A program made the position numbers and the translations under genes. The notes under the pieces were generated by a model. The model worked only from the letters and a program-made list of their open reading frames with translations, did no database searches and had not been told where the DNA came from. DNA of 64,000 nt. It comes from Capnocytophaga cynodegmi DSM 19736. Its GTDB lineage: Bacteria > Bacteroidota > Bacteroidia > Flavobacteriales > Flavobacteriaceae. Below are positions 38,016-46,520 of this stretch, one piece after another. Where the stretch lies: positions 124,001 through 188,000 of the forward strand of contig NZ_KB900726.1 of NCBI RefSeq assembly GCF_000379185.1, given 5' to 3'. Positions within the stretch are counted from its first letter, which is position 1. Every line of letters starts with the position of its first letter.

Positions 38016-38681
38016 TTAACTTTTAGCAGCCTTTGCAAATTCATTCAGGTTATTGTATAAAGAAATCCACTCCCCAGCATCAAACATCAATGTGACGAAA
38101 CTTAAAAATCTGCGTAAATCTCCTTCCAATTCCTTGCGTTGTTTTGTAGCAGAGGTTTGTTTACGAAGTTCCGCATTGGCTTGAGCTTGTTCGTTATAAA
38201 GTAATTTAAACGCTTCTTGTTTTGTTTTTAAATTCTCAAAAGCAATTTCAAGTGATAAGTTTTTTATGTATTTCTGGTTCTCATCAGATGAAAGTGCTTC
38301 GATGATTTTTCCTATTCTGATGGTTTGTTCTCCGTACGAGAGTTGCTCTTTTTTAAGTTTATTTATTTGAAAATGATTGTAGAGTGCAATAGCATCATTA
38401 ACATTAGGAGCAGAAGAAACACGCACGTAACCTGAAAGAAATATTTTCATATCTGAAAAAGCCTTTTCACGCTCTCTGTTTGCTTGAGCTACAGTGTTTC
38501 CTTTTCCGCTAAATGTTTTCTTTGAAACTACGTCGTAATATTTTTGATATGAAATTTTTAATTTATTCATAAACAAATGTGTTTTTGCTTCATCAATGTT
38601 TGATTTTTCTACACATTCAATTACTCTTTCTGTAAGAGCAGCCAAATCTTTTGTTGATAATTTTCTGTAATTGACTTTCAT
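38016..38681 (-). CDS. Helical hypothetical protein
   Basis: A 221-residue, almost fully alpha-helical, charged protein without signal peptide or membrane segment. The middle (about 105-200) is Lys/Glu/Ala/Gln-rich and could form coiled coil. It looks like one of the Bacteroidota-restricted helical families of unknown function, but I cannot name it with confidence. It lies between the POT genes and a SUKH gene, with 334 bp of AT-rich sequence upstream. Confidence 0.55.
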   Translation of the reverse strand: MKVNYRKLSTKDLAALTERVIECVEKSNIDEAKTHLFMNKLKISYQKYYDVVSKKTFSGKGNTVAQANREREKAFSDMKIFLSGYVRVSSAPNVNDAIALYNHFQINKLKKEQLSYGEQTIRIGKIIEALSSDENQKYIKNLSLEIAFENLKTKQEAFKLLYNEQAQANAELRKQTSATKQRKELEGDLRRFLSFVTLMFDAGEWISLYNNLNEFAKAAKS

Positions 38682-39017
38682 TTTGTAAATATTTTAGTTA
38701 TTATTTAGTTAATCGTTTAAATTTGTTTGTTGATATGGAACTTTTTATGTTTATTTCATAGAGTGTTATAAGTTTAATTTGCTATTTTAAACTAAATTCA
38801 TCTTATGATTTTAATTTAATTTTGTATTTTGTAATGTTTCTTTTGATGAAATTAGTTTAAATAGTTTATTTTTATTTATCTCATTAAGTGTATTTAGTTT
38901 AAACTACAATTATAAATTAATTTCTTTTGTGTAATAAGTTTGTTTGAATTTATTTCTGTTTAAAATATTTTTTAGAATAATATTTTTAATTTAGATATAT
39001 TCAAATTTTAAAATGTT
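38682..39017. other. AT-rich gap
   Basis: 336 bp of very AT-rich DNA with a repeated 'TTTAAACTA/TAGTTTAAA' word (around 38786, 38857 and 38897). A TAATTTTG at 38817-38824 has no TTG partner and no gene downstream. Nothing else is supported. Confidence 0.4.
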
Positions 39018-39611
39018 TTAATATCTCCACTTTTCAATAACTTCATCGTTAATAAATTCTGAAACGATTTCTTCAAGAATAGGTTCAAATTTTTCCCACT
39101 TTTCATCGGAAATATAATCCATTTGCTTGAAAATTAAGCATCCTTTTAAGTAATCACTGAAATCGTCAAACAATTTCGCTAAATAAGGATACGTGTCGTG
39201 GTCGAAATAATAAATTTCGTGCGTTTTTGTATGGAAACAGAACTTATTTCCATTACCTAAATAATCGCCGAACCACACTAAGTAAGGAAGAGCTTCTTTG
39301 TCTTCTTCGGAAAATTCAGAATCGTACTCATTATCTTCTCCCAAATATTCAACTAAATAACTTATACTGTCCAAATCAATAAGTTCTTCACCGATATCAG
39401 CTACTCCGAATGTTTTGTAAAAAAGTTTTAAGCTGTCAGGAAGTTTTGCTCCTAAACGCTTTTCAACTTCTTGGATTTCTTCTTCGGTAACTACTTCAGG
39501 AAGTTCATCTCCGTCGGCGGTCAGAATAAAACGCGTATTCTTCTCCCAATTTTCATCTCCGATTTTTTCAAACGGAATGATTACATCTTCTTTTTTGTTG
39601 ATTTCAAACAT
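39018..39611 (-). CDS. SMI1/KNR4 (SUKH) family protein, second copy
   Basis: A 197-residue acidic SUKH protein: 'V-T-E-E-E-I-Q-E-V-E-K-R-L-G-A-K-L-P-D-S-L-K-L-F-Y-K-T-F-G' (about 40-68) is the diagnostic helix-turn-strand, and 'V-W-F-G-D-Y-L-G-N-G' with 'I-Y-Y-F-D-H-D' form later strands. It is only distantly like the SUKH protein at 4596. Such proteins neutralise toxins in polymorphic toxin systems or have housekeeping roles; no toxin is adjacent. Palindromic elements follow about 90 bp upstream of its start. Confidence 0.8.
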   Translation of the reverse strand: MFEINKKEDVIIPFEKIGDENWEKNTRFILTADGDELPEVVTEEEIQEVEKRLGAKLPDSLKLFYKTFGVADIGEELIDLDSISYLVEYLGEDNEYDSEFSEEDKEALPYLVWFGDYLGNGNKFCFHTKTHEIYYFDHDTYPYLAKLFDDFSDYLKGCLIFKQMDYISDEKWEKFEPILEEIVSEFINDEVIEKWRY

Positions 39612-39702
39612 AATATGTCATTTATTATATTATTTAATTTTTGAAAAATATATTGATTGTGCTTCTATATTTTTATTTCACTATATTTTTATAATGTTTT
39701 TT

Positions 39703-39786
39703 ACATCCCCCTGCCCCCTTGAAAGGGGGATTTTATTGTGATTGCATTTCCTCAATTCCCCCTTTTGAAGGGGGTTAGGGGGATGT
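39703..39786. repeat. 84-bp palindromic element, intact copy
   Basis: Ends form inverted repeats: ACATCCCCCTGCCCCCTT on the left and the complement of ACATCCCCCTAACCCCCTT on the right, with inner mini-hairpins (CCCCCTTGAAAGGGGG and CCCCCTTTTGAAGGGGG). G/C runs are striking against the AT-rich surroundings. Contains no open frame. Looks like a small REP- or MITE-like element. Confidence 0.75.
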
Positions 39787-39871
39787 CTTATTCTTTTTAT
39801 TATTTCATTGTGTTTTTATAATAGTTTTACCTTGTGAGAATGTGTTGCATATACTTTTTATAATGTTTTTT

Positions 39872-39954
39872 ACATCTTCTTACTCTCTTCAAAGAAATAA
39901 TTATAATTGCCTGTGTAGCTCACACTCCTCCTTTGAAAGGGGTTAGGGGGATGT
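39872..39954. repeat. 83-bp palindromic element, decayed copy
   Basis: Second copy of the element at 39703-39786, preceded by the same 'TATAATGTTTTTTACATC' flank. The right arm (GGGGTTAGGGGGATGT) is intact, while the left arm has lost its C-runs by substitution. Copies are 169 bp apart in direct orientation, so the whole segment may have duplicated. Confidence 0.65.
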
Positions 39955-39984
39955 TAATCAATTCTTTAAACTCTTTTTTAAACT

Positions 39985-42210
39985 TTATAACTTTTCAAGC
40001 AGATATTCCGTCATCTTTTGGTAAAGTTGTAATCTTGTGTATCCACCATAAATGCCGTGGTCTCTGTCTGGATATATCAACCAATCAAAATTCTTATTCA
40101 GCTGAACGAGTTTGTTAATCAACACCATTGCGTTTTGAACGTGCACATTATCATCAGCTGTTCCGTGAATAAGTAAATAGTTTCCTTTAAGATTTTTAGC
40201 GTGTGTAAGGGGTGAATTATCATCATATCCGTAAGGGTTTTCTTGCGGAGTCTGCATAAATCGTTCTGTATAAATAGTATCATAGAAACGCCACGAAGTT
40301 ACTGGAGCAACTGCAATGGCTGTTTTAAATACGTCACCAGCTTGAAACAAACAGTTAGAAGACATAAATCCACCAAAGCTCCAACCCCAAATTCCGATGC
40401 GATTTGCATCAACGTACGATTGATTTGCAAAAAAACGTGCTGCAATTATTTGGTCTTCTACCTCATATTTTCCCAATTCCTTGTAAGTACATTTCTTGAA
40501 GTCACTACCTTTATATCCCGTTCCGCGTCCGTCCACACAAGCTACTAAATAACCTTGTTGCACTAAAAGAAAATGCCAAAAGTCGTTAGTATCAAGCCAT
40601 TTGTTGCTGACTTCTTGTGAACCTGGTCCTGAATATTGATACATCAGTAACGGATATTTTTTATTAGGGTCAAAGTCATTAGGTTTGATGATGTAAGCAT
40701 TTAATTTTCCATTAGGAGAATCCAATTCAAAGAATTCTTTTTTAGCAAGACGATATTCTGAAATAACTTTTTCATATTCTGAATTATCTAAGATGTCTTT
40801 TATGATTTTCCCGTCTTTGCTATTATTAAGTGTATAGTGTGTTGGCTTTGTTACACTCGAAAATTCATTAATATATAACGAAAAGTCAGGACTAAATATA
40901 GCAGAGTTAGTTCCTTTATCAGCAGAAAGCTGTTTTTTATTTTTTCCGTTGATTGAAATGCTGTAAACACCTCTATTTATCGAGCCATTTTCAGTAGATT
41001 GATAGAAAATACGTTCAGTTTTAGAATCATATCCATAGAATTTAGTAACTTCCCAATTACCTTTTGTGATTTGTTTTTTTAATTTACCATTTTTATCATA
41101 ATGATAGATGTGATTAAATCCATCTTTCTCTGATGTAATTAAAAAACTATTGTCTTTTAAGAAAATTAGGTTATCTGTAATTTCTACATAAGTGTTGTTT
41201 TGTTCATTTACTACTGAATATACTTGATGCGTCTGTGAGTTTATTAAATTTAGGTTGAAATTATTTTGATGTCTGTTGAGAGTTTGTACACTGAGTGTGT
41301 TTTTATCATTTGTCCACCGAAGGCGAGGTGTGTAATAGTATAAATTATCTTGTGCATTGGGTGAAGTTTGTTTACTGACTTGTTTTTTATTCGTTGCAAC
41401 GGGTGTATCGAATATCTTTTGAGTAGAGATATCATAAATGTGCACTGAAACTTCTGAATTTGTCTGTCCGGCTTTTGGATATTTGAAAACTTGTTGTGTA
41501 GGGTAGAGTCCTATTCCATAAACGTCCATTGAAAACTCTGGAACTTGGCTTTCGTCAAATCGAATGTAAGCTAATTTTGTTCCATCAGTGTTCCAATCAA
41601 ATGCTCTCACAAAGCCGAATTCTTCTTCGTACACCCAATCAGTTATCCCGTTGATGATTTTGTTTTTCTTTCCATCAAAAGTAATTTGCGTGGTTTTGTT
41701 GGTGTTTATCTCGTAGATGTATAAATTGTTATCGTAGGCATATGCGATTTTGTTTCCATCTGGTGAAAAGCTTGGTTCTTGAATTTTATTTGTACTGATT
41801 TGAATTCCTTTGTTTGTTTGTAAATTGTAAAGATAATAGTTTGCTATAAATGAATGTCGGTAAATTTGTTCAGACTCCGAAGCGATAAGCAACCATTTCT
41901 CATCAGGACTGAATGTATAATCATTGATAAACAACGAAAACTCGCTCTCATTTGAAGTGTCAAATAGTGTTTTTACCTTTTTGAGTGTAGTGAAATCATA
42001 TAAATCAATCTGCTGTGAACCTGCTTCTCGATTGTAATTTAGTGTTGTATACTGATTTGTATTCTTCATCGCCGATAGGTGAGATATCTGCTCGGGATAA
42101 AACACACCCTTTGCCCAAATGTCTTCCAAAGTAATGGATTTGTTTTGAGCAACCAAAGCAGTTGAAGATATCAATAGAAATAATAGTATAAAACAAGAAT
42201 AATTTTTCAT
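39985..42210 (-). CDS. Dipeptidyl-peptidase IV-type S9 peptidase
   Basis: A 741-residue secreted serine peptidase that removes Xaa-Pro or Xaa-Ala dipeptides. Signal peptide 1-21 (cut after A-L-V-A-Q). The N-terminal eight-bladed propeller (about 45-490) contains the 'W-V-Y-E-E-E-F-G-F' motif (double Glu anchors the peptide N-terminus in DPP IV). The C-terminal hydrolase has Ser in 'G-W-S-F-G-G', then Asp in 'G-T-A-D-D-N-V-H' and His in 'D-R-D-H-G-I'. Known oral Bacteroidota DPP IVs help degrade host proline-rich proteins. Divergent from tpiA. Confidence 0.94.
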   Translation of the reverse strand: MKNYSCFILLFLLISSTALVAQNKSITLEDIWAKGVFYPEQISHLSAMKNTNQYTTLNYNREAGSQQIDLYDFTTLKKVKTLFDTSNESEFSLFINDYTFSPDEKWLLIASESEQIYRHSFIANYYLYNLQTNKGIQISTNKIQEPSFSPDGNKIAYAYDNNLYIYEINTNKTTQITFDGKKNKIINGITDWVYEEEFGFVRAFDWNTDGTKLAYIRFDESQVPEFSMDVYGIGLYPTQQVFKYPKAGQTNSEVSVHIYDISTQKIFDTPVATNKKQVSKQTSPNAQDNLYYYTPRLRWTNDKNTLSVQTLNRHQNNFNLNLINSQTHQVYSVVNEQNNTYVEITDNLIFLKDNSFLITSEKDGFNHIYHYDKNGKLKKQITKGNWEVTKFYGYDSKTERIFYQSTENGSINRGVYSISINGKNKKQLSADKGTNSAIFSPDFSLYINEFSSVTKPTHYTLNNSKDGKIIKDILDNSEYEKVISEYRLAKKEFFELDSPNGKLNAYIIKPNDFDPNKKYPLLMYQYSGPGSQEVSNKWLDTNDFWHFLLVQQGYLVACVDGRGTGYKGSDFKKCTYKELGKYEVEDQIIAARFFANQSYVDANRIGIWGWSFGGFMSSNCLFQAGDVFKTAIAVAPVTSWRFYDTIYTERFMQTPQENPYGYDDNSPLTHAKNLKGNYLLIHGTADDNVHVQNAMVLINKLVQLNKNFDWLIYPDRDHGIYGGYTRLQLYQKMTEYLLEKL

Positions 42211-42392
42211 TTTATTTTATATTAACGAATTAATCGGTCAATAATACTAATTTTTTTAATTCTATTCTAATTTTTTTAGTTATAAATATAACATTATCTG
42301 TGTTTTGTGTTGATATTTAATTATTTATGAATTGTTAAATAAATTAAAAAAATATTTTGATTTTTTTAGATTTAGCTTTTATAAAAAAAATG

Positions 42393-42400
42393 TATCTTTG
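42393..42400 (+). promoter_or_regulatory. -7 element TATCTTTG, tpiA promoter
   Basis: Exact TAnnTTTG match 45 bp before the tpiA ATG; the -33 region is T-rich without a clean TTG. Confidence 0.5.
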
Positions 42401-42444
42401 TGACTTCCGAGAATATGTAATCGAAATAGAAAAATAATTTCAAT

Positions 42445-43194
42445 ATGAGAAAAAAAATTGTAGCAGGAAATTGGAAAATGAACAATGACCTGAAAAAATC
42501 AACAGAATTGATAGCTGATTTATTAAAAAAATTACCTAAAACAGAAGCAGAAGTGATGGTAGCTCCTACTTTTGTGAATTTAATTCCCGCAACTGAAGCA
42601 GCAAAAGGAACTGCTGTTGAAGTGATTGCTCAAAATATGCATTTTGCTGAAAACGGAGCTTACACAGGTGAAATTTCAGCTGAAATGTTAAAAAGCATAG
42701 GCGTAAAAACTGTAATTTTAGGACATTCTGAGCGTCGTGCTTATTTTAACGAAACTGACGAGTCTTTGGCTAAAAAGGCAGACACAGCCTTGAAACACAA
42801 TATCCGAATGGTATTTTGTATCGGAGAAGAATTGGTGGACAGAAAAGCAAATAATCATTTTGAAGTAGTTGAAAATCAGATTAAAAATGGATTGTTCCAT
42901 TTGTCTGCTGATGCGTGGAAAAATATCGTTTTAGCCTACGAACCTGTTTGGGCAATTGGAACGGGCGAAACTGCTTCACCTGAACAAGCTCAGGAAATGC
43001 ACGCATTTATTCGTAAAACACTCGCTGATAAATACGGAAAAGAAGTAGCCGACAGCGTTTCAATTCTTTACGGAGGTAGCGTAAAACCTGATAATGCCAA
43101 AGAAATTTTTGCAAAAGCAGATGTTGATGGCGGACTTATTGGAGGAGCATCACTCAAAGCCGATGATTTTATCGCAATTATTAACGGAATTTAA
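42445..43194 (+). CDS. tpiA: Triosephosphate isomerase
   Basis: Interconverts dihydroxyacetone phosphate and glyceraldehyde 3-phosphate. At 249 residues it is full length. 'G-N-W-K-M-N' (catalytic Lys), 'I-L-G-H-S-E-R-R' (catalytic His), 'A-Y-E-P-V-W-A-I-G-T-G' (catalytic Glu and mobile loop) and 'Y-G-G-S-V-K' are all present. Upstream promoter shared in region with the divergent peptidase; a hairpin repeat separates it from hemE, 80 bp downstream. Confidence 0.97.
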   Translation: MRKKIVAGNWKMNNDLKKSTELIADLLKKLPKTEAEVMVAPTFVNLIPATEAAKGTAVEVIAQNMHFAENGAYTGEISAEMLKSIGVKTVILGHSERRAYFNETDESLAKKADTALKHNIRMVFCIGEELVDRKANNHFEVVENQIKNGLFHLSADAWKNIVLAYEPVWAIGTGETASPEQAQEMHAFIRKTLADKYGKEVADSVSILYGGSVKPDNAKEIFAKADVDGGLIGGASLKADDFIAIINGI

Positions 43195-43204
43195 TTCATA
43201 GCAG

Positions 43205-43263
43205 TTAGTGATTAGTGGTTAGTTATTTAGTAATTGTACTAACCACTGATTACTAATCACTAA
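43205..43263. repeat. Imperfect inverted repeat between tpiA and hemE
   Basis: Outer 9-bp arms (TTAGTGATT 43205-43213, AATCACTAA 43255-43263) and inner 10-bp arms (AGTGGTTAGT 43214-43223, ACTAACCACT 43238-43247), with a 7-nt bulge on the right. A related 'ACTAATCTCTAACCACT' is before the E2 gene near 49525. No T-run follows, so it is not a typical terminator. Confidence 0.6.
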
Positions 43264-43273
43264 GCACTAACAA

Positions 43274-44302
43274 ATGTTACAAAACGATTTATTTTTAAGA
43301 GCCTTGAATGGCGAAGCTGTGGAGCGTCCGCCAGTTTGGATGATGCGTCAAGCGGGTAGGTATTTGCCAGAATTTAGGGCTTTACGCGATAAATATGATT
43401 TCTTCACGCGTTGTCGAGTTCCTGAATTAGCTGCGGAAATCACAGTGCAACCTATTGACATTGTGGGTACTGATGCCGCTATTTTATTTTCAGACATTTT
43501 GGTAGTTCCACAAGCGATGAACATTGAAGTGGAAATGAAATCAGGAGTAGGTCCTTGGCTTCCCAATCCTATTCGTTCTGCCAAAGATATTGAAAATGTG
43601 ATAGTTCCTGATATTTACGAAACTTTAGGATACGTGATGGAGGGTATCAAACTTACCAAACAAATGCTTGACAATCGTGTGCCTCTTATTGGGTTTGCAG
43701 GGTCCCCTTGGACGATTTTCTGTTATGCCGTAGAAGGGAAAGGTTCGCGTGACTTCAACATTGCTAAGGAGTTATGTTTTACAGATTCACAAACAGCACA
43801 CAAATTGTTACAAAAAATTACGGATACGACCATTTTGTATCTCAAAGAAAAAGTGAAAGCAGGAGTTGATGCGGTACAAATTTTCGATAGTTGGGGGGGG
43901 GTGCTTTCACCTCTTGATTATCAGGATTTTTCTTGGAAATATATCAATCAAATTGTAGAAGCGTTAGCACCGCTTACTAAAGTGATTGTTTTTGGAAAAG
44001 GCTGTTGGTTTGCCCTTGCTGAAATGGCAAAATCGAAAGCTTCTGCACTTGGTGTGGATTGGACGTGTACTCCGAAAATAGCTCGAGAACTTACGGGAGG
44101 TAAAATTACGTTGCAAGGAAATTTTGACCCTTCACGATTACTCTCTCCGCCTTCGGAAATCAAAAGAATGGTACATCAAATGATTGACGATTTTGGGAAA
44201 GACAACTACATCGTCAATTTAGGACACGGAATTCTGCCAAACATTCCTGTTGAAAATGCGAAAGCTTTTGTGGAGGCGGTAAAAAGTTACAAGTCTTTTT
44301 AG
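43274..44302 (+). CDS. hemE: Uroporphyrinogen decarboxylase
   Basis: Converts uroporphyrinogen III to coproporphyrinogen III in haem synthesis. The N-terminal '[16 protein letters not shown]' signature is at 19-34, the catalytic Asp lies in 'A-I-L-F-S-D-I-L', and 'F-D-S-W-G-G' and 'G-H-G-I-L-P' are also conserved. 342 residues is normal. Within the tract 'TGGGGGGGGT' (about 43892) a run of eight G could be prone to slippage, but the frame is intact. No other haem gene is in the window. Confidence 0.97.
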   Translation: MLQNDLFLRALNGEAVERPPVWMMRQAGRYLPEFRALRDKYDFFTRCRVPELAAEITVQPIDIVGTDAAILFSDILVVPQAMNIEVEMKSGVGPWLPNPIRSAKDIENVIVPDIYETLGYVMEGIKLTKQMLDNRVPLIGFAGSPWTIFCYAVEGKGSRDFNIAKELCFTDSQTAHKLLQKITDTTILYLKEKVKAGVDAVQIFDSWGGVLSPLDYQDFSWKYINQIVEALAPLTKVIVFGKGCWFALAEMAKSKASALGVDWTCTPKIARELTGGKITLQGNFDPSRLLSPPSEIKRMVHQMIDDFGKDNYIVNLGHGILPNIPVENAKAFVEAVKSYKSF

Positions 44303-44409
44303 ATCGATTTTTTATTATATCTACCTTGAAATGATTTGAAGCTCGGAATATTGAGATATTTTTATGCTACTTTAATTAAATAAAGTTAGAAATTTTGTAG
44401 AAAAAGAAA

Positions 44410-44446
44410 AGCCAAAAAACTCTATTTTTTTAGAGAATTTTTGGCT
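44410..44446. terminator. Bidirectional terminator hemE / ECF sigma gene
   Basis: Imperfect stem (AGCCAAAAA..CTCT with AGAG..TTTTTGGCT) with T-runs on both strands, 6 bp from the sigma-gene stop and about 110 bp after hemE. Confidence 0.8.
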
Positions 44447-44451
44447 AATTT

Positions 44452-45006
44452 TTATTGTTTCTTCAATACTTCAAAAAGCATTTTCCTTGCCCTAAGCAAA
44501 GTTACTTTTACATTACTATGAGACATACCCGTAGTTTCAGCAATTTCTTTGTAAGATTTTTCCTGCAAATATCGCAATTGAATAGTTGTTCGATAAGGTT
44601 CTTTTAACTTTTTGATACATAAGAGCAATCGATTTAAGTTTTGCTCCATAATTAGGTTGTCCTCAGCAGTAGGCGATTCATCTGCAATGGTGTTGGCTTC
44701 CTTTTCCTCAGATGATGAATGCGTAACTTTTTGCTGTTGACTTCTAATCATATCAACGTGAACATTTTTGGAAATCGCTATGAGCCAAGTTTTGAAAGAG
44801 AACTCTTCATTATATGTATTGATTTTATCAAAAGCCTTCGCAAATGTTTGAATAACAATATCTTCTACATCATTTTCGTCTCCGATACGCTTTTGCTGAA
44901 AGTTGTAAACATCTGTCCAAAATTCATCAAGTAAGTAGCTGAAGGCCTTCTGATTGCCTTCTTTTGCTTCCTTAATTTTTTTGGATAATATTTCCTGATT
45001 GTTCAA
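44452..45006 (-). CDS. ECF-type RNA polymerase sigma factor
   Basis: A 184-residue sigma-70 family member with only regions 2 and 4. Region 2 (about 20-90) contains 'D-V-E-D-I-V-I-Q-T-F-A-K-A-F' and 'F-K-T-W-L-I-A-I-S-K-N'. Region 4 (about 128-182) has the helix-turn-helix 'Y-K-E-I-A-E-T-T-G-M-S-H-S-N-V-K-V-T-L-L'. No anti-sigma gene is adjacent; instead it ends a unit with the small Cys-rich membrane protein, bshB1, GPx and a glycosidase, so it may respond to redox or envelope signals (inference). In Bacteroidota, close relatives are often constitutive SigW-like factors. Confidence 0.9.
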   Translation of the reverse strand: MNNQEILSKKIKEAKEGNQKAFSYLLDEFWTDVYNFQQKRIGDENDVEDIVIQTFAKAFDKINTYNEEFSFKTWLIAISKNVHVDMIRSQQQKVTHSSSEEKEANTIADESPTAEDNLIMEQNLNRLLLCIKKLKEPYRTTIQLRYLQEKSYKEIAETTGMSHSNVKVTLLRARKMLFEVLKKQ

Positions 45007-45018
45007 AATTCTCTGACT

Positions 45019-45207
45019 TTATTTCTTACAATCTTGCTCATCAGGCATTTTGCCACAGAAACCACAAGGTTCGCCTGTTTTATTTAAATGCGGACTTTGA
45101 CTAGCACAAGTTCCTGCAAATTTTCCTCCTTTTTTAGCCCAAATTTTAATGGCAATTCCTATAAAACACAAAGCCAAAATTCCGATGGTTAATAATACTA
45201 ATTTCAT
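45019..45207 (-). CDS. Small membrane protein with Cys-rich tail
   Basis: 62 residues. One N-terminal membrane helix (about 3-24) is followed by a soluble tail with four or more cysteines, including 'C-G-F-C-G' and a C-terminal 'D-C-K-K'. Members of this kind are common in flavobacteria beside the ECF sigma gene as I recall, with no known function. The Cys pairs could bind metal or form disulfides. It lies 12 bp upstream of the sigma gene and 28 bp after bshB1. Confidence 0.7.
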   Translation of the reverse strand: MKLVLLTIGILALCFIGIAIKIWAKKGGKFAGTCASQSPHLNKTGEPCGFCGKMPDEQDCKK

Positions 45208-45235
45208 TATATCTTACTCATTGATTTTTAGTGAA

Positions 45236-45958
45236 TTACTTCAAGTCATAAAGTGAATTTACCGCTACAACACGTTCCACAGTAAACCCTTCCGCAAAAT
45301 CCACGCCAATTAATCGACCCAAGTCTCTCGCTCGATAAGTTACACTATCCAGAAAATTTTTGTCAGAAATTGGGGTGTTCGGCTCGTTGCTGTTTGCGTC
45401 GTAAAACTGGGTTTTATATGCCAAAACCGAAGCCAGTTTTTTATCCATAAATTCAGAAATATCTACCACAAAATCAGGCTGAATATTTTTCCATTGGATA
45501 TAGTGGTAAACAACTTTAGGACGCCACGCTCGTTGTTGCTTTCCGTTTAATTCAGTTTCAATTTTTCGAAGTCCGCTTAGAAAACACGCATCACTGACCA
45601 ATTTACTTCCTTTTGCGTGGTCGATGTGGCGATCGTCAATAGTGTTACAAAGCACAATATCAGGACGATATTTTCTGATTACTTTAATAATTTCCAACTG
45701 ATGAGCCTTATCATTTACAAAAAATCCGTCAGCAAATTTTAAATTTTCACGAACTTCAACACCTAAGATTTTGGCTCCTTCTCGGGCTTCTTCTTTTCGA
45801 GTTTCGGCAGTGCCTCGCGTACCTAATTCACCTTGTGTCAGGTCAATAATTCCTACCTTTTTGCCCGAAGCCACCTCTTTGGCAATTGTTCCCGAACAAC
45901 CTAATTCTACGTCATCGGGGTGGGCTCCAAAGGCTAAAATATCTAATTTTAAACTCAT
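45236..45958 (-). CDS. bshB1: Bacillithiol biosynthesis deacetylase BshB1
   Basis: A 240-residue zinc deacetylase of the LmbE/PIG-L family that removes the acetyl group from GlcNAc-malate during bacillithiol synthesis. The zinc motif 'G-A-H-P-D-D-V-E' has His13 and Asp16, and the third ligand is in 'D-R-H-I-D-H-A-K'. 'T-Q-G-E-L-G-T-R-G' and 'Y-K-T-Q-F' are BshB1-specific. The ATG at 45958 was chosen over 45979; this leaves 1 bp after the GPx stop. bshA and bshC are not in the window. Confidence 0.92.
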   Translation of the reverse strand: MSLKLDILAFGAHPDDVELGCSGTIAKEVASGKKVGIIDLTQGELGTRGTAETRKEEAREGAKILGVEVRENLKFADGFFVNDKAHQLEIIKVIRKYRPDIVLCNTIDDRHIDHAKGSKLVSDACFLSGLRKIETELNGKQQRAWRPKVVYHYIQWKNIQPDFVVDISEFMDKKLASVLAYKTQFYDANSNEPNTPISDKNFLDSVTYRARDLGRLIGVDFAEGFTVERVVAVNSLYDLK

Positions 45959-45959
45959 A

Positions 45960-46505
45960 TTATTTCTCAATCCAATCAATAATTTCTTTATCTTGAGGTG
46001 AGGTTTTTGGAGCGATTATTTTTTCCAATTTTCCGTCTGCTCCGATAAGATATTTTTGAAAATTCCATTGTACCTCAGAATCTTCAAATCCGTTTAATTT
46101 TTTAGAAGTCAAGAATTTATATAAAGGATGTGTATCTTCTCCTTTTACAGAAATTTTTTCCATCATTGGGAAACTTACACCATAGTTAATTTTACAAAAT
46201 TCTGCAATTTCATTGTTGCTACCAGGCTCTTGCGATTTAAAATTATTAGCAGGAAATCCAATGATAATGAAGTTGTTATCTTTATATTTTTGATACAAAG
46301 CTTCCAACCTTTCATACTGAGGAGTCAGTCCGCACTTTGAAGCGGTATTTACAATCATTACCTTTTTGCCTTTCAACTGAGAGAGAGCAAAATCATCTCC
46401 GTATATATCTTTTACAACAAATTGATATATAGTATTTTGTGTTTTTTGTTGTGCATTTGAAAATCCGAATATGCACAAAGCCAATATTGTAACTAATTTA
46501 TTCAT
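45960..46505 (-). CDS. Secreted glutathione peroxidase-family enzyme
   Basis: A 181-residue thiol peroxidase of the GPx family. A signal peptide (1-18, cut after S-N-A) directs it to the periplasm. The catalytic Cys58 in 'N-T-A-S-K-C-G-L-T' replaces selenocysteine, with 'F-P-A-N-N-F' (Gln replaced by Ala-Asn context) and 'W-N-F-Q-K-Y-L' completing the site. Such enzymes generally use thioredoxin rather than glutathione. It lies 1 bp before bshB1 and 15 bp after the GH123-like gene, one unit linking peroxide defence with low-molecular-weight thiol. Confidence 0.9.
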   Translation of the reverse strand: MNKLVTILALCIFGFSNAQQKTQNTIYQFVVKDIYGDDFALSQLKGKKVMIVNTASKCGLTPQYERLEALYQKYKDNNFIIIGFPANNFKSQEPGSNNEIAEFCKINYGVSFPMMEKISVKGEDTHPLYKFLTSKKLNGFEDSEVQWNFQKYLIGADGKLEKIIAPKTSPQDKEIIDWIEK

Positions 46506-46520
46506 ATTTATTTTATTGAT

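Noticed and set aside
38817-38824. Promoter in the gap before the SUKH gene
   Set aside because: TAATTTTG has no TTG partner at 17-23 bp and no gene follows it on the plus strand.
39661-39960. CRISPR array near the G/C-rich repeats
   Set aside because: Only two palindromic copies 169 bp apart, no regular spacers and no cas genes.
43885-43905. Frameshift at a run of eight G in hemE
   Set aside because: The frame continues without a stop and conserved HemE motifs occur on both sides, so the gene is intact.
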